Positions 43,345-51,883 of a DNA stretch of 64,000 nucleotides are shown piece by piece. Below the pieces are notes generated by a model. It was not told the DNA's origin. It saw only the letters and a program-made list of their open reading frames with translations, and did no database searches. The stretch is taken from NCBI GenBank assembly GCA_963823735.1, contig CAWGMO010000002.1:2914001-2978000 (forward strand), read 5' to 3'. Within the stretch, counting starts at the first letter, position 1. Each line of letters begins with the position of its first letter. A program made the position numbers and the translations under genes. Source of the stretch: Actinoallomurus sp963823735 (lineage in GTDB: Bacteria; Actinomycetota; Actinomycetes; Streptosporangiales; Streptosporangiaceae).

Positions 43345-44331
43345 ATGCGTTACCGCACGATCGGGCTGAACCCGGCGACACGCCGCGAGGTCAGCGTGCT
43401 GAGCCTCGGCGCCATGATGTTCGGCACGACGACGGACGAGGCGACGTCGTTCGCGATCCTGGACCGGTACGTCGAGGCCGGCGGAACGTTCGTCGACACG
43501 GCGAACAACTACGCCTTCTGGGTGAACCGCACGCAGGGCGGCGAGAGCGAGGCGCTGCTCGGCCGCTGGCGCCGCAGCCGCGGGATCACCGACGAGGTCG
43601 TGATCGCCACCAAGCTCGGCGGCCGTCCGAACGCCCCGGCCGCCGCCCAGAGCCCCGACATCGAGGGCCTGCCGGCCAAGGTGATCCGTGAGTCCTCCGA
43701 GCGCAGCCGCGAGCGCCTCGGCATGGACCGCCTGGACCTGCTGTACGCGCACGTCGAGGACCCGTCGGTGCCGCTGCGCGAGACCGTCGAGGCCTTCGCC
43801 GAACTGGTCGCCGAAGGCTCCGTGGGCCTGCTCGGCGCCAGCAACCACTGGTCGTGGCGCGTCGAGCGGGCGCGGAACCTGGCCGCGGCGGACGGCCTGC
43901 CGGGCTATGAGATCCTGCAGTACCACCACACGTACCTGCGGCAACGCACGGACATGCCCACCCTGCGCTCGCCGGACGGCGAACTCGGCGTCGCCGCCGG
44001 CGACCTGCTCGGCTACCTGCGCGACGACCCCGAGCTGGCCATGGTCGCCTACTCGCCCCTGCTGACCGGCTCGTACGTCCGCGCGGACCGCCCGCTCGGC
44101 CCGGAGTTCGACCACCCGGGCACACCGGCACGCCTGGCCGCGCTGCACGCGGTGACCGAGGAGACGGGCGCGACCGCGAACCAGGTCGTACTGGCCTGGC
44201 TGATGGGCGGCGAGGTCCCGGTCATCCCGCTGGTCGGCGCCTCCTCGGTGGCCCAGCTCGACGAGAGCCTGGCCGCGGTGGACCTGGAGCTGACACCGGA
44301 ACAGCGTCAGCGGCTGGACTCGGTGGTCTAG
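43345..44331 (+). CDS. aldo/keto reductase
   Basis: 328 residues. The catalytic tetrad is visible: Asp and Tyr in FVDTANNYAFW, Lys in VIATKLGG, His in LLYAHVEDPS. NADP-binding end VIPLVGASSVAQLDESLAAV. Family with broad carbonyl substrates. ATG at 43345 after AGGGGAG. It is 70 bp downstream of the CoA ligase and convergent with the acetamidase gene (4-bp overlap of the ends). Confidence 0.9.
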   Translation: MRYRTIGLNPATRREVSVLSLGAMMFGTTTDEATSFAILDRYVEAGGTFVDTANNYAFWVNRTQGGESEALLGRWRRSRGITDEVVIATKLGGRPNAPAAAQSPDIEGLPAKVIRESSERSRERLGMDRLDLLYAHVEDPSVPLRETVEAFAELVAEGSVGLLGASNHWSWRVERARNLAAADGLPGYEILQYHHTYLRQRTDMPTLRSPDGELGVAAGDLLGYLRDDPELAMVAYSPLLTGSYVRADRPLGPEFDHPGTPARLAALHAVTEETGATANQVVLAWLMGGEVPVIPLVGASSVAQLDESLAAVDLELTPEQRQRLDSVV

Positions 44332-45236
44332 CTGAGGTAGCTCAGCTCCAGGTGGGCGCTGACCACCCAGTTCGGCACGTCGACGACCTCGGAGATCTTC
44401 AGGTCGGCGGCGACGCTGGCCAGGAGGTAGGCGTCGACCGGGGCGAGGCCCGTACGGCGGGCGACCTCCTCCACCAGGGTGCGGGTGGCGTGGACGGCGG
44501 CGGCCATCAGGTCCGGGCCGACGCCCGTGGTGGCCAGGGCGGCGCCGGTGCGGTGGGTGCGCGGGTCGGTCTCGACCATCGGTGTCGTCGGGGCCGTGCC
44601 GTGTTGTACGCCGACGCGGAGGCGTACGGTCGCCTCGGTCTCGACGCCGGTGCCGGCGACCTCGCCGTCGCCCATCGCGGCGTGCGCGTCGCCGAGGGAC
44701 AGCAGCGCGCCGTCGACGCCGACCGGGAGGACGAGCCGGGTGCCGGGGCCGATGTGGCGGATGTCGAGGTTGCCGCCCCACCGGCTCGGCGGCACCATCG
44801 GGTGCGGTCCGGGCTCGGGCGGTGCCACGCCGATGGTGCCGATCATGGGCACGACCGGGATGAGCAGGCCGGGCAGCAGTTCGGCGTGGCCGTCCGCGAT
44901 CGCGGAGACGCGCAGGTGCGCGTCGGGGAAGTCGTCGGCGAGCAGGCCGAAGCCGGGGATGTTCGCCGTCCACCCCCAGGTTCCGACGGACACGTCGAGG
45001 ATCTCGACGACGAGCGCGTCGCCGGCCGCCGCGCCCTCGACGCGGAACGGCCCGGTGACCGGGTTGACCCGGCCGAAGTCCATGCCGTTCAGATCTCCGG
45101 CGACCGACGTGGCGGTGAGCTGGCCGCCGCTCGCGTCGAGGGTGCCGACGGTGATCTCGTCGCCCGGCGCGAGGGTGGCGATCGGGCCGATCGCGTTGTC
45201 CCAGGCGACGTGGGTCTCGGTGGGCCGGAAGTGCAT
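44328..45236 (-). CDS. acetamidase/formamidase family protein
   Basis: 302 residues. Family features include the N-terminal HVAWDNAIGPIATLAPGDEI, GPFRVEGAAAGDALVVEILD and SLGDAHAAMGDGEVAGTGVE. Hydrolyses short-chain amides to ammonia and acid in the cytoplasm. The start overlaps the permease stop by one base (TGATG). Third gene of an amide-use operon. Confidence 0.9.
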   Translation of the reverse strand: MHFRPTETHVAWDNAIGPIATLAPGDEITVGTLDASGGQLTATSVAGDLNGMDFGRVNPVTGPFRVEGAAAGDALVVEILDVSVGTWGWTANIPGFGLLADDFPDAHLRVSAIADGHAELLPGLLIPVVPMIGTIGVAPPEPGPHPMVPPSRWGGNLDIRHIGPGTRLVLPVGVDGALLSLGDAHAAMGDGEVAGTGVETEATVRLRVGVQHGTAPTTPMVETDPRTHRTGAALATTGVGPDLMAAAVHATRTLVEEVARRTGLAPVDAYLLASVAADLKISEVVDVPNWVVSAHLELSYLS

Positions 45237-46603
45237 CAGTCCTCCAGGGAGAGCTCGGTGCCGCGGCCGGTGCGCCGGTAGAAGACGAGCAGGGCCGCGC
45301 CGATCGCCAGCCAGATGAGACCGCCGACCTTTGCACGGGTGTCCGCGTTGACCAGGACGTACGCGATGATCGCGAAGCCCAGCGCCGGCATGACGAGGTG
45401 CAGGTTCCACCGGCGGCTGTGGTTCCTGAGCACGAAGTGTACGAAGACCGAGATGTGCAGCAGCAGGAACGAGAAGAGCGCGCCGAAGTTCACCAGCGAC
45501 GACAGCAGGTCGACCTTGCCGACGAAGATCAGCCCGAGGATGAGCGACAGCACGGAGACGAACAGGATGGCGCGCTCGGGGATCTTCCGCGTCGGGTGGA
45601 CGTGCGCGAGGAAGGCGGGCAGCTTGCGGTCCCGCGCCATGCTGTACAGCAGCCGTGACGTCGCCGCCTGCGCCACCATCGAGTTGGCGATGCCCGCGGC
45701 CAGCGCCGACGCGACCGCGACGGTCGTCTTGAGCCAGGCGCCGCCCGCGATCCGCGCGACGTCGTAGAAGGCGGTGTTGGTCGGGTCGCCGTCCGCGAAC
45801 GACGTACGCCCCGGGACGAGCAGGCACGCGATCCAGGTCTGGATGATGAACAGCACCGCGACCGCGCACAGGGCCATCACGGTCGCGCGCCCGACGAGCC
45901 GCCGGTCGCCGTCCTTGACCTCCTCCGACAGCGTGGAGATGCCGTCGAAGCCGAGGAAGCTGAGCACCGCGATCGACAGCGCCCCGAAGATCAGTCCGGG
46001 TGTCACCAGATGCGGTTTGAGCAGCGGCGCGAACGAGAAGTGGGCGCCGTTCTTGCTCGACGCGATGGCCGCGATGCCGAAGATCACGAAGAGCGCCAGC
46101 ACGACCAGCTCGGCGAGCAGGAAGATCTTGTTCAGCCGGGCGGTGGACTCGATGCCGAGGTAGTTGATGAAGGTGTTGACCCCGACGAACACCACGATCC
46201 AGATCCACTGCGGCACGGACGGCACGAGCGAGACGAGCGCGGCGGCGCTCACGACGTACAGGAGCGTCGGGACGAGCAGGTAGTCGAGCAGGATCGCCCA
46301 GCCGGCCAGGAAGCCGACCTTGTCGTTGATGCCGCGGCCGGCGTAGGAGTACACGGACCCGGCGATCGGGAAGGCGCGCGACATCTCCCGGTAACTGAAC
46401 GCGGTGAACAGCATCGCGACCAGCCCGATGACGTACGTCAGCGGCACCATGCCCTTCGCGCCGTTGAACACCACCCCGAAGATCGAGAACGGCGCGATCG
46501 GGACCATGAAGACCAGGCCGTAGACCATGAGGTCCGTCAGGGTGAGCGAGCGCTTCAGTTCCTGTTCGTAGCCGAAGGAGCGCAGCGAGGTGGGCTCAGA
46601 CAT
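45236..46603 (-). CDS. APC family amino acid/amide permease
   Basis: 455 residues, about 12 membrane segments. The N-terminal APC motif (LTLTDLMVYGLVFMVPIAPF) and the conserved G-F-D-G-I-S-T-L-S-E-E-V segment are present. Likely imports the substrate used by the flanking hydrolase and acetamidase. It overlaps the upstream hydrolase by 8 bp. Confidence 0.9.
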   Translation of the reverse strand: MSEPTSLRSFGYEQELKRSLTLTDLMVYGLVFMVPIAPFSIFGVVFNGAKGMVPLTYVIGLVAMLFTAFSYREMSRAFPIAGSVYSYAGRGINDKVGFLAGWAILLDYLLVPTLLYVVSAAALVSLVPSVPQWIWIVVFVGVNTFINYLGIESTARLNKIFLLAELVVLALFVIFGIAAIASSKNGAHFSFAPLLKPHLVTPGLIFGALSIAVLSFLGFDGISTLSEEVKDGDRRLVGRATVMALCAVAVLFIIQTWIACLLVPGRTSFADGDPTNTAFYDVARIAGGAWLKTTVAVASALAAGIANSMVAQAATSRLLYSMARDRKLPAFLAHVHPTRKIPERAILFVSVLSLILGLIFVGKVDLLSSLVNFGALFSFLLLHISVFVHFVLRNHSRRWNLHLVMPALGFAIIAYVLVNADTRAKVGGLIWLAIGAALLVFYRRTGRGTELSLED

Positions 46604-47486
46604 GCTTCTCCTGTTCGTCCAGGAAGGCCGCGACGGCGCCGAGGCAGGCCTCCTTCTCCTCCACGTGCGGCATATGGCTGGAATCCTCGAAGATCTGCCA
46701 TCGCACGTCGGCGATGCCGTCCGCGTACGGACGGACGGTGGCGGGCGTCGCCTCGTCGAACCGTCCGGAGATCAGCAAGGTCGGCACGGCGACGCGGTCG
46801 AGCCGGTCGATGATCGACCAGTCCTTCAGGGTGCCGACCACGTGGAACTCCGTCGGGCCGTTCATCGCGTGGTAGACGGTGGGGTCCTCGTCGATCGCGG
46901 CGAACGTGCGCTCGACCTCCTCCGGCCAGGGGATCCGGCAGACGTGCCGGTCGTAGAAGACGCGCGTGGCCCGCTCGTACTCCTCCGAGTCGATCGTGCC
47001 GGCCTCTTCGTGCTTGAGCAGGGTGTCCTGGACGTCCTCGGGCAGGAGCGCGCGCAGCCAGGTGGCGGCCTCGATCCAGAGCGGCATGGACGCCGGGGAG
47101 TCCGCGATGACCAGCGACCGCAGGCCCGGTGGCCGCGTCACGGCGTGCTCGGCGGCGAGCATGCCACCCCACGACTGGCCGAGGAGGTGGTACCCGTCCG
47201 CGATCCCGAGGTGGTCGAGAAGGTTGCCGAGCTCGGCGAGGAAGAGGCCGACGGTCCAGAAGTCCGCCCCCTCGTCGGGCAGGTGGGTGGAGGCGCCGTT
47301 GCCGATCTGGTCGTAGTGGACGACGGGCCGGCCCGTACGGGCGATCTCGGCGAAGGAGTCGACGTAGTCGTGGGTGCACCCGGGCCCGCCGTGCAGCACC
47401 ACGAGCGGTGTCTTCCCCGAGTCCGGTGATCCGGTGACGCGGTACCAGGTCCGGTATCCGCGGAAGTCGGCGAAGCCCTCGGTCAT
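46596..47486 (-). CDS. alpha/beta hydrolase, proline iminopeptidase / amino-acid amidase type
   Basis: 296 residues. H-G-G-P-G-C near residue 32 (oxyanion HGGPG motif of peptidase family S33) and G-Q-S-W-G-G nucleophile elbow (LLGQSWGGMLAAEHAV); Asp in SGRFDEATP and His in EDSSHMPHVEE complete the triad. Such enzymes release N-terminal residues or cleave amino-acid amides. First gene of the operon with permease and acetamidase, so it probably liberates or processes amides. Divergent from the GntR gene. Confidence 0.9.
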   Translation of the reverse strand: MTEGFADFRGYRTWYRVTGSPDSGKTPLVVLHGGPGCTHDYVDSFAEIARTGRPVVHYDQIGNGASTHLPDEGADFWTVGLFLAELGNLLDHLGIADGYHLLGQSWGGMLAAEHAVTRPPGLRSLVIADSPASMPLWIEAATWLRALLPEDVQDTLLKHEEAGTIDSEEYERATRVFYDRHVCRIPWPEEVERTFAAIDEDPTVYHAMNGPTEFHVVGTLKDWSIIDRLDRVAVPTLLISGRFDEATPATVRPYADGIADVRWQIFEDSSHMPHVEEKEACLGAVAAFLDEQEKHV

Positions 47487-47531
47487 CTGCGGGCCTCCCG
47501 TTCATTTGACGATGCAGGCAGCCTAGGAGGA

Positions 47532-47556
47532 TAAAGGTCTATAAACCAGACCTTTA
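47532..47556. promoter_or_regulatory. inverted repeat, probable GntR/FCD operator
   Basis: TAAAGGTCT (47532-47540), spacer ATAAACC, AGACCTTTA (47548-47556): perfect 9-bp arms. It is central in the 104-bp gap between the divergent amide operon and the GntR gene. Confidence 0.75.
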
Positions 47557-47590
47557 CCTGTTGGCATTTGTGTGACATGAGGGGCAGGAC

Positions 47591-48319
47591 GTGGCCGGGG
47601 AGTCACCGCCGCTGGGGCCGCTGAACGCGGCCTCGACCGGGGAGCAGATCGCGCATCGCCTCTCGACGGCGATCGCGCTCGGGGAGTTCAGTCTCGGTGA
47701 CCGGCTGCCGAGCGAGCGCGAGCTGGCCGCGTTGCTGCGGGTGAGCCGCGAGAGCGTACGCTCCGCGCTCCGCCGGCTGGCCGACGCCGGGCTCATCGAG
47801 GTGCGCCGCGGGCGTGGCGGCGGGGCCTTCGTACGCGCCGAGTGGGCCGAGACCAGCGAGGACGCCGTCCGGCACGCCCTGCTGGACCGGTGGGAGGACT
47901 TCGAGACCCTCTTCGACTACCGGCGTCTCGTCGAGAGCCTGATCGCGCGCACCGCCGCCGCGCGCGCCGACGACGGCGACCGGGCGGCCATCCGCGGCGC
48001 GCTGGCCGCGTTCGACGCCGCGAAGAGCCCCGCCGAGGCGCGCCGCCTCGACACGGAGCTGCATCTCGCGGTGGTCCGCGCGACGCACAACGCCCGTCTG
48101 GTGCGCCTGCACCAGCTCCTGCTGTCCGAGGTCAGCCTCGGCGTGTCCGCCGAGCCGTACACCTGGGAGATCTACCACGAGGCCGTTCCGCACCACCGCG
48201 ACCTCGCCGAGGCCGTGATCGGCGGCGACGGCGAGCGCGCCGCCGGCATCGCCGTCGCGCACTTCGCCATCACCGAGAAAGCCCTTCGTGACCTCGTGGC
48301 GAGGGTGAGCGACGCCTGA
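47591..48319 (+). CDS. GntR family regulator, FCD (FadR-type) domain
   Basis: 242 residues, GTG start. The winged HTH is at about 17-80 (LGDRLPSERELAALLRVSRE, SVRSALRRLADAGLIEVRRG), followed by an FCD all-helical ligand domain with metal-site residues (DTELHLAVVRATHN, AVPHHRDLAEAVIGGD). Probably controls the divergent amide operon through the repeat at 47532-47556. Confidence 0.9.
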   Translation: MAGESPPLGPLNAASTGEQIAHRLSTAIALGEFSLGDRLPSERELAALLRVSRESVRSALRRLADAGLIEVRRGRGGGAFVRAEWAETSEDAVRHALLDRWEDFETLFDYRRLVESLIARTAAARADDGDRAAIRGALAAFDAAKSPAEARRLDTELHLAVVRATHNARLVRLHQLLLSEVSLGVSAEPYTWEIYHEAVPHHRDLAEAVIGGDGERAAGIAVAHFAITEKALRDLVARVSDA

Positions 48320-48335
48320 CGGGTACGGATCCGGC

Positions 48336-49058
48336 ATGGCCTTGCTCGTCGGGACCTCCGGATGGCAGTACGCGGACTGGCGCGACCTCCTCTACCCGCC
48401 CGGGTTGCCGCAGAACCGCTGGCTGTCGCGGTACGCCGAGCACTTCGACACGGTCGAGAACAACAACGCGTTCTACCGCCTGCCGTCCTACGAGATCTTC
48501 ACCCGCTGGCGGGAGCTGACGCCGCCCGGCTTCGTGATGGCGGTCAAGGCGAGCCGCTACCTGACGCACGTGAAACGCCTGCGCGAGCCGGAGGAGCCGG
48601 TGGCACGCCTGATGGGCGCCGCCGAGGGCCTCGGCGACCGGCTCGGGCCGGTGCTCCTCCAGCTTCCGCCGAACCTCCAGGTCGAGCCGGAGCGCCTCGA
48701 CGCGTGCCTGCGCAGCTTCCCGCCCGGCGTACGCGTGGCCGTCGAGCCGCGCCACCCGACGTGGTGGATCACCGAGATCCGCGACCTGCTGACGGAACGC
48801 GGCGCGGCCCTGTGCTGGGCCGACCGTCTCGGCAGGCCGGTCACGCCGCTGTGGCGCACCGCTCCGTGGGGGTACGTCCGGCTGCACGAGGGCACGGCGA
48901 ACCCGCGGCCGAGCTACGGCGTCCGCGCCCTCCGCACGTGGGCCGGGCGCGTACGCGAGGCGTGGCCGGACGACGCGTACGTCTACTTCAACAACGACCA
49001 GGGCGGCGCGGCGGTACGGAACGCGGCCGCGCTGGTCAGGCGCGTACGGCGGCGATGA
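48336..49058 (+). CDS. DUF72 family protein (YecE-like)
   Basis: 240 residues. Family motifs GTSGWQYADWRDLLYP, FDTVENNNAFYRLPSYEIFT, VKASRYLTHVKRL and the end YVYFNNDQGGAAVRNA. A TIM-barrel fold of unknown activity, widely conserved. It starts 17 bp after the GntR gene and its end overlaps the LLM gene by 23 bp convergently. Confidence 0.9.
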   Translation: MALLVGTSGWQYADWRDLLYPPGLPQNRWLSRYAEHFDTVENNNAFYRLPSYEIFTRWRELTPPGFVMAVKASRYLTHVKRLREPEEPVARLMGAAEGLGDRLGPVLLQLPPNLQVEPERLDACLRSFPPGVRVAVEPRHPTWWITEIRDLLTERGAALCWADRLGRPVTPLWRTAPWGYVRLHEGTANPRPSYGVRALRTWAGRVREAWPDDAYVYFNNDQGGAAVRNAAALVRRVRRR

Positions 49059-49944
49059 ACTCCCCGGCCAGGCCGAGGAGCTCGTCCACGCGGGCGGTGG
49101 TCCGGTGGAAGTCGGCGAAGACCTCGTCGGCACCGGTCTCACGCGCGTACTCGGCGATCTGGGCGACGGTGCCCTTCCGCGGGACGTCGTCCGGCGCGGC
49201 CGGGACGTCGGTGATCTCCGGGTTCAGGCGGAGGACCATGCGGAGCGCGGCCGGGTCGCGGCCCGCGCGCTCGGCGGCGGTCCCGACCGTCTTCCACAGG
49301 TCGGTGAGGAACGGGATCGGCATTCCGACGCCGAGCCACCCGTCGGCACGGCGTCCGACCCGGTCGAGGGCTCCCGGCGAGTATCCGCCCAGGTAGATCG
49401 GCGGGCGGGGACGCTGGAGGGGCTTGGGCTCGATCGACGAGGCGGGGACGGAGAAGGACGCGCCGCGGTGCTCCACGACGCCGCCGGCCCAGATCTTCTC
49501 CAGCACGTCGATGACCTCGTCGAGCCGCGCTCCCCTGCCCTCCCACGGCACACCGGCCGCTTCGTACTCGTCCCGCGACCACCCGAGCCCGAACCCGGCG
49601 TCGAGCCGCCCGTCGCTGAGGACGTCGATCGAGGTGAGCGTGCGCGCGAGCAGCACCGGGGAGTACCAGGGCGCGTTCAGCGTGCTCGTCCCGAGCCGCA
49701 CGCGTTCGGTCACCGCCGCGGCGACGGAGAGCACCGTGAGCGGGTCGAGGAACGTCCGCATCTGTTCCGGTATCCGGCCGTCCGAGGTGCCCGCGTAACG
49801 GTCCCGTGGATCCACGGGATCGAGGATCCGATCGCCGGTCCACAGACTGTCGAACCCGAGCGCCTCCGCGCCCCGCGCGACCTCGATCGCCGCCTGCCGC
49901 GAGGCGAATGAACCGTACTGGCCGACCGCGAGACCCGTACGCAC
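49036..49944 (-). CDS. LLM-class F420-dependent oxidoreductase
   Basis: 302 residues. Luciferase-like monooxygenase TIM barrel: GFDSLWTGDRIL, RVRLGTSTLNAPWYSPVLLA, LSDGRLDAGFGLGWSRDEYE. This subgroup uses F420 in actinomycetes. GTG start with GGAGG upstream. Substrate unknown. Confidence 0.88.
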   Translation of the reverse strand: MRTGLAVGQYGSFASRQAAIEVARGAEALGFDSLWTGDRILDPVDPRDRYAGTSDGRIPEQMRTFLDPLTVLSVAAAVTERVRLGTSTLNAPWYSPVLLARTLTSIDVLSDGRLDAGFGLGWSRDEYEAAGVPWEGRGARLDEVIDVLEKIWAGGVVEHRGASFSVPASSIEPKPLQRPRPPIYLGGYSPGALDRVGRRADGWLGVGMPIPFLTDLWKTVGTAAERAGRDPAALRMVLRLNPEITDVPAAPDDVPRKGTVAQIAEYARETGADEVFADFHRTTARVDELLGLAGEFIAAVRA

Positions 49945-50152
49945 GTCGATCCTCCAGACCGGGAGTCCCGACGGGAGTCCTCCCCCGCAGCATCCGGATC
50001 AATCCAGGGTCGTCAACGTCCCGGTGTCCGACAACTACGAATTTTGACAAAAGCTCGATCTGGCCGTGACCGGTGTCCGGGCATACGGGTTTCACAGCAC
50101 AGAAAAACCCCAGGACCGCCCTTCGGGCCGGTCCGATATCGAGGAGCATCAG

Positions 50153-50305
50153 ATGGGAACGTTTCTCCGCTCACGCCGCCCGCTCATGCCGCTGGCGCTG
50201 ATCGCCGCGACCACGGCCTTCGCCTACGCGATCAGCAAGCGGCAGAAGAGCGCCGATCACTCCAAGGCCCGGCTGTTCCAGCGCAAGGCTCGTTCGCGGG
50301 CCTGA
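50153..50305 (+). CDS. very small membrane protein
   Basis: 50 residues, MGTFLRSRRPLMPLALIAATTAFAYAISKRQ and a basic tail; one membrane segment at about 11-27. GAGGAG lies upstream of this ATG, which is why I prefer it to the in-frame start at 50066. Function unknown. About 200 bp of the preceding gap (49945-50152) holds nothing else I recognise. Confidence 0.6.
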   Translation: MGTFLRSRRPLMPLALIAATTAFAYAISKRQKSADHSKARLFQRKARSRA

Positions 50306-50316
50306 AGCGCGTCATC

Positions 50317-50341
50317 GCCCCGGTCTCGAGGAGACCGGGGC
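50317..50341. terminator. bidirectional hairpin
   Basis: An 11-bp perfect stem GCCCCGGTCTC / GAGACCGGGGC with loop GAG, between the convergent small membrane protein and TIGR03086 genes. No T tract. Confidence 0.75.
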
Positions 50342-50354
50342 GCGGACGTGCGGG

Positions 50355-50921
50355 TCAGGGGCTCCACTCGGGGTCGCGGCCGGCGAGGCCGAGCGCCCGG
50401 TGAAGCGGGGACGCCGAGGACGGGACGTTCACCTCGGGCCCGAAGGCCTTGTACTGGCGGGCCATGTCGGCCATCGCCGACACCTGGGCGAGCAGCGCGT
50501 CGGCCATGGCGTCGTCCAGCGGCAGGTCGCGGCCCACCGCCGCGGACAGGTCCCACGCGTGCAGCAGCAGCTCGCTGTACAGCAGGCCCCCCACGAGCGA
50601 CGCCGGCATCTCCATCTGTCCGGACAAGCCGGTCTTGCCCTCCCAGGCACTCTCCTCGGACCAGGCCTCGGCCGCCGCCCGCGCCTGCGAGGCGTACGCG
50701 TCGAGGTCGAGGTCCCGCTCGTCGTCCGGCGCGTCGGTGAGGGGGCGCTTCACGGCGGCGGCGCGTGCGCGTTCTCCCGTCCAGCCGGCCAGGTGGCCGA
50801 GCAGGTCGCGTACGGCGAACTCCGGGCACGGGGTCGGCGCGCCGAACCGCTCCGGGGCGACCTGCCGGACGGCGTCCAGCGTGATCTCGGCCGCCGGCAC
50901 CATCAAGGACCGCAGTTCCAT
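50355..50921 (-). CDS. TIGR03086 family metal-binding protein (DinB/MDMPI-like)
   Basis: 188 residues. N-terminal helix pattern and PTPCPEFAVRDLLGHLAGWT with the D-L-x-x-H-L metal-binding motif, and ELLLHAWDLSAAVGRD carrying the second His-x-x-D. Members are mycothiol-dependent maleylpyruvate isomerase-like or DinB-like. ATG at 50921 with GGAGA upstream. Confidence 0.85.
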   Translation of the reverse strand: MELRSLMVPAAEITLDAVRQVAPERFGAPTPCPEFAVRDLLGHLAGWTGERARAAAVKRPLTDAPDDERDLDLDAYASQARAAAEAWSEESAWEGKTGLSGQMEMPASLVGGLLYSELLLHAWDLSAAVGRDLPLDDAMADALLAQVSAMADMARQYKAFGPEVNVPSSASPLHRALGLAGRDPEWSP

Positions 50922-51004
50922 CGCACTCTCCGTATCTCCAGGTCGAAGCCTCAACCCTAGGCGCCCCGCTACGGCGCGTATTGAAGAAATGCGACACTTG
51001 CCGG

Positions 51005-51811
51005 GTGGCCGACAGACGCGGCATCCTCCGCCGGGGCGACGCGGAGGGGCGATTCGCCATCGACCGGCGCACGCCGCCGGGCGACCTGGCCGCGTACGCG
51101 GCGTACTACTGGATCCTCACCTGGGACCTTCGCGGGCGCGACGCGCACCGGCAGCAGGTTCTCACCCACCCGTCCGTGAACGTGACCTTCACGACCGGCG
51201 GGCGGGCGCGCGTCGTCGGGGTGATGCGCGGGGTCTTCGCCGAGACGATCGACGGGGCCGGCCGGGTGGTCGGCGTACGGTTCCGGCCGGGGGGCTTCCG
51301 GCCGTTCCTCGCCGGCCCGGTGTCCGGGCTCACCGACCGGTTCACCCCGGTCGAGGAGGTGTTCGGGCCGGAGAGCCGCGCCGTCGCCGACGCGATCATC
51401 GCGGCCGAAGACCCGGACGACGCGATCGCGCTGCTGGAGGGCCTCCTGCGCCCGCGGCTCCCCGAGCACCCGGACCCGCTGGTCGCCGAGGTGGCCGCGA
51501 TCGTGGACCGCGTCGCGGACGACCCGGCCCTGTCACGCGTGGACGACCTGGCGGCGGCGCTGGGCGTCGGCCCCCGGCGGCTGCAACGGATCTTCGCCGA
51601 GTACGTCGGCGTGGGGCCGAAGTGGGTGATCCGCCGCTGCCGGATGCAGGAGGCGGCCGACCGCGCGGCGTCCGGCACCGACATCGGCTGGGCGGATCTG
51701 GCCGCCGATCTCGGCTATTCCGACCAGGCCCACTTCACCCGCGACTTCTCCGCCACGATCGGCACATCCCCGGCCCAGTACGCTCAAGACTGCGCCGCCG
51801 CCGGAACGTGA
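51005..51811 (+). CDS. AraC family transcriptional regulator
   Basis: 268 residues. An N-terminal DUF6597-like domain (YYWILTWDLRGRDAHRQQVL, then VTFTTGGRARVVGVMRGVFA) and a C-terminal AraC pair of HTHs (VDDLAAALGVGPRRLQRIFA and LAADLGYSDQAHFTRDFSAT). GTG at 51005 is my choice; a TTG at 50981 is also in frame. Divergent from the TIGR03086 gene, which it may regulate. Confidence 0.88.
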   Translation: MADRRGILRRGDAEGRFAIDRRTPPGDLAAYAAYYWILTWDLRGRDAHRQQVLTHPSVNVTFTTGGRARVVGVMRGVFAETIDGAGRVVGVRFRPGGFRPFLAGPVSGLTDRFTPVEEVFGPESRAVADAIIAAEDPDDAIALLEGLLRPRLPEHPDPLVAEVAAIVDRVADDPALSRVDDLAAALGVGPRRLQRIFAEYVGVGPKWVIRRCRMQEAADRAASGTDIGWADLAADLGYSDQAHFTRDFSATIGTSPAQYAQDCAAAGT

Positions 51812-51883
51812 CCGCGACTCATCGGCGGCCGGTGGCCTTCACATAGCATGAAACCACCCGAAGCCGGCAGGAGGATCTTCCAG

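Noticed and set aside
41638..45336. Minus-strand frame of 1232 codons across the CoA ligase and aldo/keto reductase
   Set aside because: GC-bias shadow without any family motif; the plus-strand genes are unambiguous.
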